A stretch of DNA of 64,000 nucleotides, taken from Druceiella hillmani (taxonomy: Eukaryota; Arthropoda; Insecta; Lepidoptera; Hepialidae). Under the pieces are notes generated by a model. That model ran no database searches and was not told the origin of the DNA. It saw nothing but the letters and a program-made list of their open reading frames with translations. The DNA is taken from positions 8,929,501 through 8,993,500 of the forward strand of contig JAYKKI010000009.1 of assembly GCA_039881145.1 (NCBI GenBank). Direction: 5' to 3'. Every line of letters begins with the position of its first letter. Position 1 is the first letter of the stretch. Made by a program: the position numbers and the translations under genes. Positions 14,200-26,589 of this stretch are shown here, piece by piece.

Positions 14200-14438
14200 A
14201 CGGTTTCACTAACTTGAAATTGGGTATAAAAATGTTTTTTCCCTCATAAGTTGCTCTTAGTTATAAACTATTATGATGCAGTAAAATTTGATTTCTTAGT
14301 GTGATTGATGCACAAAATAGTATACATACAGAAAAAATTATAAAAAAGGTTTTCTGAATTCTATTATCATTTTATACGAAATCAATCACTCTTTTAAAAA
14401 TATTTTTCATGTACAGAATTTACTCTATTACAATTTTG

Positions 14439-14574
<136 letters not shown>

Positions 14575-15759
14575 TAACTGCTTGTGCTCTTGCAAAAACT
14601 ATTATATAGTTTTTATACAAAGGAAAGTTCGATAAATGAGTCCAAAATTTGTTTTCGTAGCTCTAGTTTTAAAGGAGACAATATCGAAGAAACGTTGAAT
14701 AGTGAAAGACGTTGGCGCACCAAAAGAGTTAACGATTGAATGTAATATTAATTTTTTTTAATATCTCTTATAACCGATTGAAAATTATCATAAAAATATG
14801 TAAATTTACAAAACAAAACAACCGATTGCGGAGAATAAGAGTGTTAACACTTCACTTTTGCGGCCTAAAAGTGTTTAATATATTTACAACAGCCAGAAAT
14901 AAAACGACGTAAATTCAATCTGTTTATTGATTATATATTCAATTCAAAACACTTGCTAACGAAATATTGCAGCTGTTATATAAATACTGTTGATATTTAT
15001 TAGATTTTCATAAAAATTTTGTACTGAATCGAATCTTTATCCCAAGGCCATATGTATATCATTAAAATATAAGAGTGATTTTCCATATCCCGAGTAGGAT
15101 AATAAAATCTAAATAAAATTTGTATAAAAAATAAACCGAGACCGAATAATAATAAAGCAGATAAATTATATTAATAGGAGAGTAATGTAACGAAATAGAA
15201 AAAAATGAAAATTATTAAAATCATGAGGTGAAAATATATCTCACATCAAAAGTTTTGAGATGTCGCATGAACTAAATAGAGGAGACTTAATAAATATATA
15301 AATCTTACAAAATAGGTGTCATCAGAATGATTCATAGCAAAATTATATTGTCAAACTCAAATATATTATAGATGACAGCAAATTAAATGAAATAGTAATT
15401 GGCTATCACCATTAAGTTTCTATTTATATACATAGTACAAATTCGTTCAGTTCGTTAGTTGTACGTGTACACTTAATATGGCATTCAAAACAAACTTCAT
15501 ATTCGATCAACCTTTGTGACCTTTCGTCACAATATATATTACGATTTAGTTATTAAATATTTATAACTAACTCCAGGTCTAGTACCTAGCTAAGAACAAA
15601 TAAAACTAAGCAAACTAAATTCAATAATATTGTAATATCAATATTTTTCCATAGAAACTTCACTCCTGAGGTTTATCCCTTTAGAGGGCGTTATATTTAG
15701 ATATGTAACAGAATTTAATCAAGCATCGGTGAAAAGTCCCAATTCAAATAACGATAAAC

Positions 15760-16017
15760 TTGTACGGTTTTCTAAACGTTATTCGTATGGATAGGGTGGC
15801 CGTAGTTGCACGAACATATGGTACAGTCACCGGGATCGCAAGATTGAATTTTAGTTTAAGTGATATTAGGTTTTGTTATATTTTCTTTGTATTATTTTAC
15901 ATATTTTTATATCAATGCGTTAAAAATAAACAAATAATAAACAATCAAAAGCTACGAGTGCAAATGTTGTTAACATATCGCAGTGGACATTATGAAGATA
16001 TCAAGTTCTTAAAATAA
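15760..16017 (+). other. Open frame kept in both right arms (module 1 copy)
   Basis: Translated frame of 85 codons from a TTG, or 76 codons from ATG at 15,787 (MDRVAVVARTYGTVTG). The copy at 45,947-46,204 is equally open, with three amino-acid changes and two silent changes. The L1 equivalent (minus strand, about 4,640-4,850) has stops, yet the last 33 codons align there without indels and end at the same TAA. With only five differences and no excess of silent ones, selection cannot be claimed. Confidence 0.15.
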
Positions 16018-17904
16018 TTTGTAACAGGAATTATTGTCAGATTTTTTATTAAATTTTATTTGAAAGAACAACATCAAAACCTGAGTAATTTTCATGTTTA
16101 AATATGCGTCAATATAATCATTAAACAATTATTTGATTTAAAGCAATATTTCAATGCCTTTCTTTCCAAAGGTTACTGCATTTTATTGGAAGTCAAGGTG
16201 CCAGGTTTCATTTCAAAGTATATGTAAATATAGAAAGAAGTATATTTAATACAACATATAACAAATATTTAAAAAATCGATGCCGGAAGTACAAGTTACA
16301 AAAGGTAATATCTTTCGTAATAAATATTAATGAATTTAGATGTACTTTATAATATTATTACCTGTAACAAATTAACGCCAAATATATTCAATAATTCAAC
16401 ATTACACCCAATTTGGTTACAAATGTTTTAATTTATTTTTATAGAGCTAAGTAATTTGAAAGAAATAACATTTTAGAAATAACCTGTTTTTTCTTTATTT
16501 CCTAATCATTATAACCTAAAAGTAGGAGTACTTGAAAAGGATATGAATGCACTAGCTTAAACACAACTCGAATCGGGAAAGATTCCTAGATTTTTTGTGA
16601 AATCTTATTTTAATTCATATAAAAACTTTACTGTTCACTAGACCATAAATTCAACTATCATTTAAAACTAACGAGAAATTGTAGACTTCAAATCCAAATG
16701 AAAATATAGAAAATAGAGAAATTCAAGATGTTTTCTGTGCAGCCATGACAAGAAGAAATTAGCTTGTTAGTTTTTGCTTGTCGGGATTAATTATTTTCAG
16801 TTTTATGAAGGAAATATTCTGCTGAAAGGAAAAGAAATTCTTACGTTGAATTATAATTAAATATAACAAAAACAATATCATCAATTTTATTATGAGTCCC
16901 TTCATCATCGTTTACATTATTAACTCCTTTTACGTAACAAAATGTATTTCACGAGGACTTAATATGTTGTGTTTCATTTTACGAAGCAGATACTGATTTG
17001 ACATAAGACATGTAGAGAATATTCCATCTTAGAACTTAGAAATAAACCTACATCACAGTAACCAATACGAGTTTTATTTAATTCTTCAATTATCACTTAA
17101 TAAAATCTCACTTAGACATGAAATATATACGATCTAGTTTATTATAAATATATAAGTTAGTAATAAAGTATATTTTGCTAAATTTTATTATGACTGTACT
17201 GCACATTGTACTAAGTGCACTAGCTGTCAACGCGGTTGCAAGTGATTCGATTAGAGCATTGCTTGGCAGCATTTCAAGTTGCCAATGGACTTAGATGTTA
17301 GAGTTGGCACTTTAATATTTGGCCAACGCGCAGTTCGCGTTGACGGTATCGATTTAATGTTTTCGATTTTGAATGAAAAGAGATTTTAAACGAATATGTT
17401 TTAGTTAAATGGTTGAATTATAGAAAGCGCAAAAATGTGCATTCATTTCAATTTAGTTAATCATATAACATTGCAAAGAATAAATATATTCATTTCATTT
17501 GGGGATATATTACAGAAGTTAATAAATGATGACTTCTATTTTAATTGGAACTATTAACATTTAGGTAATAACAATTATTAGGTAATGATTCTGAATTAAA
17601 CTTGTAAATTTGAGTATAATCAATCGAGTAAATCGAAAGTAGATCTTGAAAAATAATTTTCTTTCAGGAAACGAAGTTATACAAAAATTAAATAAAAACA
17701 TAAAAATAATCTGAAAACAGTTGCGTCAAGGACTGTAGCCTGCTAGTATACCCAAATGTCGATATTTCCCGTTCTAGTTTAAAGGTTGCTTGTGGATCAT
17801 GAAATCTCCATTGAAATTGAGTGAACACGTGACATCTGAAAGTGTACTTATTTTTGATATTGAATATATTTGACGTTAATTTTGTAGAAATTCATTATTC
17901 ACAA

Positions 17905-18003
17905 TTAAATGAAACTACGTGATGTAGTATTATTCCTAATTTCCTTAAGTTCTTTACCACTACCTAGGTTTCGTTGTATTACAACATCTTCACGTGGAAT
18001 ATT
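17905..18003. mobile_element. Hairpin (MITE-like) element relic in R1
   Basis: Starts with the 30-base stem beginning TTAAATGAAACTACGTGATG (17,905-17,934), then an interior similar to that of 50,489-50,540 (shared CTTTACCAC.ACCTAGGTTTC). The opposite stem is degraded (around 17,977-18,000). Sits at the point where R1 has lost arm sequence. Confidence 0.65.
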
Positions 18004-18270
18004 GCTTGTGAAAATATAAAACAACAGATTGAAAATTCTTGCTTAACCAACAACAAAATCGAATATCTTATGATTAGATGTCACGGTCAATATATTATGA
18101 TCACCGCTATTTACGATTAAAATGGTAAAGAATTATACGTCAAAATAAAATTAAATATACTACTTACACGATTGTTGCTATACTGTTCTCAATATATCGC
18201 ATACTGACATACATAAATAATTTTCACTGTAATATCGCGCTTCAAAAGTAGTTTTGTCAATGATAATGAA

Positions 18271-18294
18271 AGGCAACATGTCGACATGTTGCCT
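18271..18294. repeat. 24 bp perfect palindrome in R1
   Basis: Core GGCAACATGTCGACATGTTG; fully self-complementary from 18,271 to 18,294. Conserved at 48,904-48,927 in R2. Confidence 0.9.
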
Positions 18295-19640
18295 GATACC
18301 TATAAGAAGTCTGTACGCTCACTCCTATATATGGTATTGATATATTAGTGTATCATAATACTATATAGCAATAAGACTTACACAGCTACCTTTTGTAACA
18401 AAACGAGTCAAGTGGTAATCTCGTTCAAACTGCGAAGGTTTTGTCTTTATTATTTAACTAAAATTATATTTTAACATTAAAAATGTACATTTTTTTTCAT
18501 TTAAAGAACGTAACATAGGTACTAAATTTGCTTAATAACACTGTGTTTTAAAATCTCACTAGAGAGAATCGTAATAACAAAAAAAACCATGAGCACATAA
18601 TTTAAAACATAAATCAAGAATTTTTAAACAAAGATCTGGAAATCTAAGTGAAGAAGATGCGTATCAAGGCTTTCAATATCAACAACAATTCCTAAGATAA
18701 GTTAAAAAAAAATTTACTTCCTCTTGAAAATATGTGATTTATTTATTAACACATGCTCAAAGTGTTGTTAAGATAGCGTCGTATCTATTATCAGAAAAAA
18801 TTACATCATTTTGTTTGTATTTTCAATGTAATTTTTCATGAAAATAAAATGATTTGAAAATATAATTTAAACACCTTTTTCAAACCTCGAGTAAACTCTT
18901 GGATTATATGTGAAAAATTAAATAAAAACAAGCAAACAACGAAATTAGGAAAAGTTTCTGATTTTAGAATTATTGAGAAATTAAAGTGACAGCTAAGAGT
19001 ATCTATTGGTTTAGATGAATTAACTCGTCGCACATCTACTCTCACTATAATTTCTTTGTATAGAATTAATATTAGAAAATAATTACTATTGAAATAGATA
19101 AATTCAATACATGCGTTCCTGCGTTATGCGATACTGCCCCATGAACCCTAATAGGAAATCTCCCTAGAGGCACCTAGATGATTTATAATATGGTTTTGTA
19201 CTTAAAATAAGATTATTTATTCCAAGCATTTAATTCTGAAATTTTCAATCCAAAAGTCCCGGCGAATCAAATTGGTTAACCAGACGTCTTCTTTATTTCT
19301 CTCACTGACCTTTGGTTTATTTCGTTTACGAGATAAGTACCTCGGACCAGCGTAATGACTTTGAGACAGCCTTTCAGTTATTTCATGTTCAAATAATTAT
19401 TAAATTTCAAATAAAGTAAAATGTTCATAGTATTCACTGAATATGCTAATGAACCTTTCCATAATTTAACAAATTTAAAGTAACTATTTACAAACGCACA
19501 ACTAATGAAACCTCGTCAGTATGAGTTACGGCTTTTATTGTACTCAAAATATAAATATAAATAATTTTTTGTGACAGAAAGATTTATTTTCAATTAAATG
19601 TATTCATATTCAATTATATGCGAATTAGATATATTATCTG

Positions 19641-21095
19641 TGATAGCCTCTGTTTTTATTGTGGCAGTACATGGAATTTAAAATGAAATATATAGGGGAA
19701 GAAAAGAAATGATGTGTTCCACGAAAAGAAATGACGTGTTCCACGAAAATGCAAAAGTAGTAAAAGCAAACCTATAAAAATGGAGTAAAAACGAAGGAAA
19801 AATCCTAAAAAATTAGTAACTTTTATAATAATGGAGTCAGCTATTTGATCTAAATATGACATTGATATTTTATTTACTTCTATATAATCAAAAACATTAT
19901 GATCCTGTCACCAACTAGTAAAGAAACCTTTGTCATGGGAAGGCCTTGAATGCAAGTAGTACGAAATCGATCTTTGTGGAAATCTATGAGCAATCTGTTT
20001 TTCAGTTGATGATAATGGTAAGTATGTAAATTTTTAAATACGCCTTTTAAGCACAAATTGGGTGGCGCTGATGAAATCTAAAACCAAAAGAAAGGTCAAA
20101 TTGAATCAACATTTTTACTAAGACTATTGCTATTTGATTACTATAAATGCCTCCATTTGCTTGGGTTTCTAATCTATAAAACTCCCTATAAACAACAATA
20201 CTCGCTATGTACAAAACTCTCTTCCTATCAAATAGATAAACAAAACGGACTAAATTGATGGCAACCGTGAAAAAAATAGTGGAATCGATGTTAAACATTC
20301 GATTTTGTCGGTTTTTACTCAACGAATATGACCAATGACACGTTATTTTAAGGTGCTCAACATTATGCCATTGTCAGTGCCAATGACTGGGTTCCAATGT
20401 CATTTCACATACTTTTGGGTTTATTATGATATGTTAATAATCACGAACATCACACGAAATTTGACAACATCGAAAATTTACCATAATTCGTGGTCATCGT
20501 ATTAGATTATATTGTAAATAAGCGTATTCAGTTTGGAAAAAACAAGTTCAAAAAGGTAAAAAATCACAATATTTTTTGAAAATAATTCAACCTTTTAAAC
20601 GCCCTGTTATTTATTAAAAGTCAGATGACGTCACATGCAAGCGAACAGAATGATTTTAGTTCGCAAAACTCGGTTTTGATTCGGGTATTATCTAAATCTT
20701 GGATATTTTAATACTATATTTCTTAAAGTTTCCCCATATTTGTTCATGTATTTTGTTTGTAATAGTTAAGTTAAAATTTATATAAATGTGTTTCCTGTGT
20801 GAAATAATCAATTTCAGAAGAAAACAAGTTTTTCCAAGTTATAGGTGTATGCAAATTTTGTGTTATTTACCATTATCTGAACAATATTTTAGCTGTCATC
20901 AAAAGATACTTTAGACATCATCTGACATACTAATGAACACCAAACTCTTTCTTTGATATTGTTCTCGATTCTAATTGGCTTATGATAAAATCGGCAAGTT
21001 AAGACAACTTCAAATGCTAATGATTTTCCTTCGAAATAAAGTCTAATGTTAAAGATTCGAACGGAATATCGGCGCGCCACTGTGCTGCTCCACCA
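19641..21095 (+). repeat. Post-arm block P1
   Basis: From about 20,080 to 21,095 this is a direct copy of parts of 49,858-53,420. It contains a frameshifted version of the 72-codon frame found at 50,033-50,251, and an exact TGACGTCA at 20,626-20,633 within about 40 bases missing from P2. The two blocks diverge abruptly after about 21,090. The minus strand at 20,047-20,322 has a 91-codon frame (TTG opening) that has stops in P2; I do not recognise it. Confidence 0.75.
20258..20485 (+). pseudogene. Frameshifted copy of the 72-codon frame
   Basis: Homologous to 50,033-50,251. It shares the ATG and the first 13 or so codons, then carries a one-base change in register near 20,297, a further length change near 20,325, and a TAA where the sister copy reads TAT. 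If the module 2 frame is a real gene this copy is dead; if not, it simply shows that the frame is unconstrained. Confidence 0.25.
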
Positions 21096-21349
21096 GATGG
21101 TCCCCTGAAGATGACGATGCAAAATCTCAACTCAAAGCTGGTCTTCGTTGATCCACAGGATAATTCACGGAGTCATTTAAATTGGAGAAAAGCTTTTAAA
21201 TGTGTCTTCAGAGTAAAAAAATCAGGACGAGTTTCATTATTTATTTTTATAATACACAATTCATTAATCTTCTTATACTCATATTTTAAAGTTAGGATAT
21301 AAAACTTTCTCGAATTAGTGTTCCATAGGACAGTCCGATTTAAAATTAA

Positions 21350-21655
21350 AGTTTTACCAAGGTCTTGCGGCTAAGATGTGTTGATTGTTCGTGCACTCTA
21401 AGAGTTTAAAGAAACTGATATTTTGCGGCTATACAGTAATTATCCTAACATTTTAGTGTTTAAATTAACAGGTCACAGAACTTACTGCTGGGATATATAA
21501 TTAAAAATCCTCGCACTTCATTAATTTAAAGTAACTGATCACAGGACTTAACTGCTTAGATATACATTTAAAGATCCTCGCACTTTAATAGTTTAAAAGT
21601 AATTTTGCGGCTAGGATATATAGTTAATACCCGTGCCCGTTGAGAACTCGAAGAC
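21350..21655. repeat. Degenerate minisatellite, unit about 65-80 bp, four to five units
   Basis: Recurring blocks: CTCGCACTTTAATAGTTTAA-like, AAGTAACTGATCACAGGACT-like, and TGCGGCTAGGATATATAGTT-like, in the same order. Instances of the last block begin near 21,365, 21,434, 21,485, 21,550 and 21,606. Units have diverged and changed length, so this is an old array, found only in intermodule 1. Confidence 0.65.
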
Positions 21656-22059
21656 AACAGAAAAATGATTAGCGGTGTATACTTCTAGAAGGTTTCTAAA
21701 AGACCGAATTGAAAATTTTGCTAAAAGGACGCTTAAAAACAAACCACAATTGTATTATTTAAAAAAGGAATGCAATAGAAATTCCTTCGAGAATGTTCTA
21801 CACCTTACAAAAATTATTTCATATTTCAATAAAATTCAATACAATCTTGTCGGCACTTAAAAATTAGAAAGCCATACAGAAGAAAAAAAAACATTGGAAC
21901 TGTTAATCATTTGACAAAACGTCAAGTCGCAAATGTCATTCCTCACACAGGTGGCGTTGAAATTAAGTTTAACAAATTTAATTGATGACTAATATAATTT
22001 ATTCTCATGCAATAATTATTAAAAAATATAAAGATAAAATATTATCATTTTGAACCATT

Positions 22060-22960
22060 ACAATTTTCAACCAGCGTCGTTATGCTCATAATTGTATATG
22101 ACATTATGGGCAATTTCACTCTCTTGTTTACCAAGAAGTATTTGACAAAAATATTAAAAGGTGTGTGAAGGATGATCATTGTAAACCTTTTGATATTTTA
22201 GTTAACTCCAGAAAAGCAGTGAATATACACCACTTTTTTTGGTAATTTTGTGAATTATATTGCTATTGAGTTAGAGAGTAAATGGTAGGTAGGTTAGGCC
22301 TATAGTGATTATAGGAAGGCATTTAAGGGAATTTATCATGATATTCCCCTAGTAAAATTATAAGAGGTTAGTATGTCTCTCACTATAATAAAGTTGTTCG
22401 TCACTTTCGGGCTTGGAAGCAATACGTTCAGTTTGAAAATTTAAAATCAAGGCTATGTGTTACTGAATATCGAGTTAGCCAAGATAGTTATTTAGGCCCT
22501 CGTTTTTTCGTTGTTTATCGTTATTATTAATGTCGTTTGTTTATCGTTATGATTAATGATTTGTCCTCAGTCGTTAGCACCACAGATTTATAATAATAAA
22601 TCAGTCATCAGCAATACGTGCTGCATTTTATTTGCCGATGATTTAAAACTTTTCTCGGAGGCAAAAAAGCAATCGGATTGTGAGCTGTTTTAAAGTAATA
22701 TCTACTCTGTATTGCAATGATAATGTAAACAAATAAAAAATGATAATTTATTTCCACCAAAGTGTTGTTGAAAATAAATGATCTCGAATGAATGAAATGA
22801 AATGATGGTGATGCAAAATTGTGCGCTAAATGGAAGGGCACTCAAAAGCTGTATAAAATACTAACATTTCGCGATCATATCTTTAAAACCCTTTAAAAAG
22901 CCTAGGGGATGCTAAGATTTTTCGTGCGATATTCCCACGATTTCCATTTTCTATAATTTA
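22060..22960 (+). pseudogene. Degenerate non-LTR retrotransposon reverse transcriptase
   Basis: Translated blocks in the correct order for a jockey/CR1-like reverse transcriptase, spread over shifted frames. NYIAIELESKW (from 22,253) leads in frame to SDYRKAFKGIYHDIPLVKL (to about 22,363), broken by two TAG codons. VRHFRAWKQYVQFENLK (from 22,396) leads to SQDSYLGPRFFVVYR (22,477-22,521). MINDLSSVVSTT follows from 22,549. The catalytic box CILFADDLKLFSE (from 22,622) keeps both aspartates of the F-A-D-D motif. LTFRDHIFKTL (22,861-22,893) and GMLRFFVR (22,906-22,929) match the region after the catalytic box. Stops and frameshifts mean it is inactive. The 22,060-22,250 part is weaker and the endonuclease domain was not found. 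Confidence 0.85.
22502..22561. repeat. Tandem duplication of about 26 bp inside the RT pseudogene
   Basis: The string TTATCGTTATTATTAATG is followed by TTATCGTTATGATTAATG with matching CGTTGTT/CGTTTGTT leads. The second unit carries the INDL codons in frame, the first ends in a stop. A short slippage-type duplication in dead coding sequence. Confidence 0.7.
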
Positions 22961-24506
22961 CCACAAAATAATAAGACAAATAACTAAATATAACTGACTC
23001 AATACGATTTTATCGGAAACTCAAACAGCATTTACTTTTCTCGAGAAATATAACAAAAAAATCAATTCGTAGGTAGTTATGAGCACAAAAAAAGAAACAT
23101 TTAAATATAGTATCAGCACTAATATCAATCGGAGTTCAAATGTTTCCTCATTTTTATATAATTCATGTAACATCTACCAGAACCGTTAATTTGACGAGCA
23201 TATATAAAATTGATAAGCCTTGAAATTTACGGCCTGTACACGTCTTTGATGTCATGCATCCAGCGAATAGTTACATTTAGTAATATACGAATGGACATAC
23301 GGAGTATTTCGACGACAATCGAGTTCTGGTCTTACTCCTCCGGTAGGAAATAATACAAATTAGAACACCGTTTGATTTAAAAATATTTACTCAAACACTT
23401 TTGAACGAATAACATCTTTACAAACAGAATAAAGATTAAATAGTTTTATAATTAAAAACGACGATGACAGACAGCTTTTAGTCTTCAAGTTAAATATGGG
23501 TTAATTTCGTACATCGAGTATTATATTTTGTGTGTGTCTTTATCTAATTAGATAAATAGTATTGATCGAATGACGTTTGACGACACAATCAATTTTTATT
23601 TTGTCGTATAATCTGATCACATTCTGCCACATAACAATATTTAATTCCATGCTAAGTAAAGTAGGGTAATAATATACGTAGCCATAATATGTGCACTAGT
23701 GTTCAATCAGCAAATAATTTTTTTTTTTTAATTTTTTCCTTGCCTTTTAAGACTTGTTTATTTTTATAGCAACATTTACGTTAAAGGTTACTTCAAAGCT
23801 TTTAATTTTTATTCACTTCAACTTTTAAATTATGTTGCAAAAATTTAAATGGTGTTTGTTGAATAAGGTGTAAAATAACGTCTTTATCAGTATGCCTTTT
23901 AAACAAATTTTAATTAAACATTTGCAAATTAAAATAAAAATTACAAACAAATTAACTATGACATTAATTTGAATTGTCGACTCTCTCTCTATGTTATATA
24001 GGACACTGTATACATTTCCTTTAAATTAAAATTTGTTTTGCGTTTATTTTTTTTATTTAGTGAGATTCACCTCATTACTTTGACCACTGCCTGCGTCGAT
24101 AGATGCAATTCTTTTCTGAATTAAGCTTTCCACTATCAAATGTTGGGATATATGTTGAGAAGTTTGGTTCAAAATTTCATTTCCATTAAAAGAGAAATTT
24201 AGTTGTTAATACATAAACAATAAATTCAGGAATTATTTCCTATACTATTTTTTTTTTCAGAAAAATATGCGCTAGTAAAAATGTTTGGAATTGAAAACGT
24301 ATGTGATGGAGAACTGTTGTCCATCCTAACAACTGAAATAAAAAAAATCTTGATAATATTTTAACGACATTTCAATACCAAATATTTAGATCAGTCACGT
24401 GGTTGAAAATTCCTGTCAGAAAAAAAATTCAAATGTATTAAAAAAGTTTACATTTAGTGGAAAACTTTACAAGGAAATCATATTTTATATACGTCGAGAT
24501 TTTTGG

Positions 24507-24525
24507 TATATATATATATATATAT

Positions 24526-24569
<44 letters not shown>

Positions 24570-24574
24570 TTATA

Positions 24575-24608
<34 letters not shown>

Positions 24609-24609
24609 A
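24507..24609. repeat. (TA)n microsatellite, interrupted
   Basis: About 100 bp of TA repeats with short TACACACA and TACATA interruptions. It produces artificial poly-(Ile-Tyr) translations on both strands; these are not proteins. Confidence 0.95.
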
Positions 24610-24779
24610 ATTCAATGGTTCCCTTTGATTTTATGGTTGAATAAGCATTTTAAAACAACTTAAAACACTCTTTGTACCAAACTAAAATAACTAAAACTTA
24701 TTTCCAGTAATTAAATATTTTCATTAATTTTCTGGTTTTTAAAATTCAACTCAAGCCCTTTGCTGTAAATCTACCATCA

Positions 24780-25160
24780 ATTAATTTCCCAATGTAACTA
24801 AATTAAATACGTGCCTCTCGTGATTACACGAAATTCCACACAAAGCCTCCCTGGTTTTGCAGCACCGACCCTGTTCTCCATAACCGCTTATTCTACTAAA
24901 TAAATAACAAAATAAATTAATTAATTAATACATCGTCCTCGCTAAGCGCTATTTAGTCGAGTGTGACCGCCGCGTTTAATACCACCGGCCATAAATTGCC
25001 ACTCTGTCAGAGAACGCTCCTATTACGGGCCCAGCGGTCCTGGGACACCGGAGGATACATACAAATGTCCTCCTTTACCCACATATTTACCTTAACATCA
25101 CATCCTGATATGCAAGTAATACCTAACCAGGCATACGGGTGCACAGGGTGATTACAAATT
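24780..25160. other. GC-richer, complex sequence island
   Basis: Stands out from its AT-rich surroundings, especially 24,940-25,150 (for example ACGGGCCCAGCGGTCCTGGG at 25,025-25,044). It holds TTAATTAATTAATTAA (24,913-24,928) and GGCCATAAATT (24,988-24,998), which resemble homeodomain-type sites. A 62-codon plus-strand frame at 24,963-25,151 opens at GTG and has no recognised domain. It could be a conserved regulatory element, an exon, or a recently arrived mobile fragment. It ends at CACAGGGTG (25,142-25,150), a motif similar to 28,524-28,531. Confidence 0.4.
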
Positions 25161-25359
25161 TTATTTGTTTTCTTATAAATACATGAATTTTTATGAAAGT
25201 TGTAATAGAAATGTGTCAGCTTAATAACGAACCTTCAATGTTTTTTAGAAAATAGTATTTTTACTGATATTATATTAAGAACTAATCAAATTATACGCCA
25301 TCGAAAAGAGAAAATTTAATTTTAAAACAATAAATTACACATTAAGAGATTTATTTATT

Positions 25360-25465
25360 TGCCCATTCGTTTGTTTGTCCGGTAAATATTTTAACTTTGC
25401 GTGAGCTGGAGACTTGAAACTTTAAACATAGCTCAGAACTGGATGACAATGCAATTGCGTTGAAC
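25360..25465. repeat. Possible dispersed-repeat relic
   Basis: Contains TTCGTTTGTTTGTCCGGTAA and GGAGACTTGAAACTTTAAAC, in the style of an abundant family of insect interspersed repeats that includes RTE-type retrotransposon ends. The attribution rests on remembered resemblance only. Confidence 0.25.
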
Positions 25466-25852
25466 TGTTACTTTTTTAAATAATAGGGTTCATACTAGAC
25501 AGTTTGACATTATAAAAACTTTCTGATAAAAACTTTTGTTTTTTTTTCTTTTATACAAAATGAAAGTCACCATGAATTCTAAACTAAACTTTGCCATAAT
25601 TTAAAACTACGATGAACGTTTTTTTATTAAATTTATTTCCTTTTTCCTTTAAAATATTTAACATTTATAAAAATTAAAGATGGAATTTTGGAAGAATTAT
25701 TTAAAAAAACTATCAATTACAAGTAGAAGCTGCACTACATGGATTTCGTATATATTTTTCCTAAAAGTGTACATAAATAATATGATAAACATTTAAGTGT
25801 ATATTGTATGTCTAACTAAATTACTTGCCATTATTTATTTTCAGCAACGCGA

Positions 25853-25853
25853 C

Positions 25854-25901
<48 letters not shown>

Positions 25902-25907
25902 ATATAC

Positions 25908-25986
<79 letters not shown>
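25853..25986. repeat. (TA)n microsatellite with a (TG)5 interruption
   Basis: About 134 bp, the longest uninterrupted TA run of intermodule 1, with TGTGTGTGTG near 25,891-25,900. Source of spurious Ile-Tyr frames. Confidence 0.95.
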
Positions 25987-25990
<4 letters not shown>

Positions 25991-26274
25991 ATTTTTCAGA
26001 TGCGTGAAAACAAACTAATTATAAAAAATGTATAAATCCGCAGAATTAGATATTGATGATTTTTTAATTTTCTCTTTGCTTGCGGTGTAAGACCGCTTAC
26101 TATGCTGACTATCAAGATTGTATGTCGACCGGAATTACCCTGTAGCTTTTTATGATAAGTGACTAAGACTGCCCTATGAACAAAAATATGTTTTAAAAGG
26201 CCATTTTTTGTTGCGTGAACGACTAAACTTTAACAGCAATGTAATATTATAAACCTCCATATACGATATTAATT

Positions 26275-26490
26275 AAAACTTGATATCTTAAGTCGTTTAT
26301 TAGAAACGGGGCTTCGACCGACAAGCGGACAGATGACCGTCGGAAGGACAACCCAGTGATCCTAAAAGGAATATATTTTTCTATAGAAAATAAAATTCTA
26401 TAAAAGTATACCATGGAATACTTTCTATAAAAAACAAAATAAAAAAATAAAATACAACCAAATGAACTTAAAGGTTCCCGGCAGATCCAT
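26275..26490. repeat. Possible retrotransposon 3' end relic
   Basis: 26,310-26,370 reads like the GACAGACGGACAAC..AGTGATCCTA string found at the end of many insect RTE-like repeats (here GGACAACCCAGTGATCCTAA at 26,348-26,367), followed by an AT-rich stretch and AAAGGTTCCCGG at 26,470-26,481. Family assignment is from memory. Confidence 0.3.
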
Positions 26491-26589
26491 AAAAACACAA
26501 TTTATCTTAAATTAACAAATAAAAATAAATACCAGTGACATTACACGCTGCAAACACCCTGCCAACTCAATATGCCCACATCCGCACAC

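Larger units (their letters stand above)
21096..24398. other. Intermodule 1, left part
   Basis: Follows P1. Contains the minisatellite, the RT pseudogene, and otherwise AT-rich sequence without recognised genes. 23,160-23,350 is slightly less AT-rich and holds no convincing frame. 23,350-24,398 is plain AT-rich sequence with poly-T and poly-A runs. The frames at 21,111-21,302 and 21,675-21,860 are short and unrecognised. Confidence 0.6.

Noticed and set aside
20626..20633. TGACGTCA as a cAMP-response-type element (also at 52,339)
   Set aside because: An 8-base match expected by chance at low rate; not conserved between P1 and P2 and no promoter nearby.
22288..22300. AGGTAGGTTAGG, resembling the insect telomere repeat
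   Set aside because: Only about two imperfect units, inside the RT pseudogene; no array.
24399..24644. 81-codon frame as a gene
   Set aside because: Its second half is microsatellite and the first half has no similarity I recognise.
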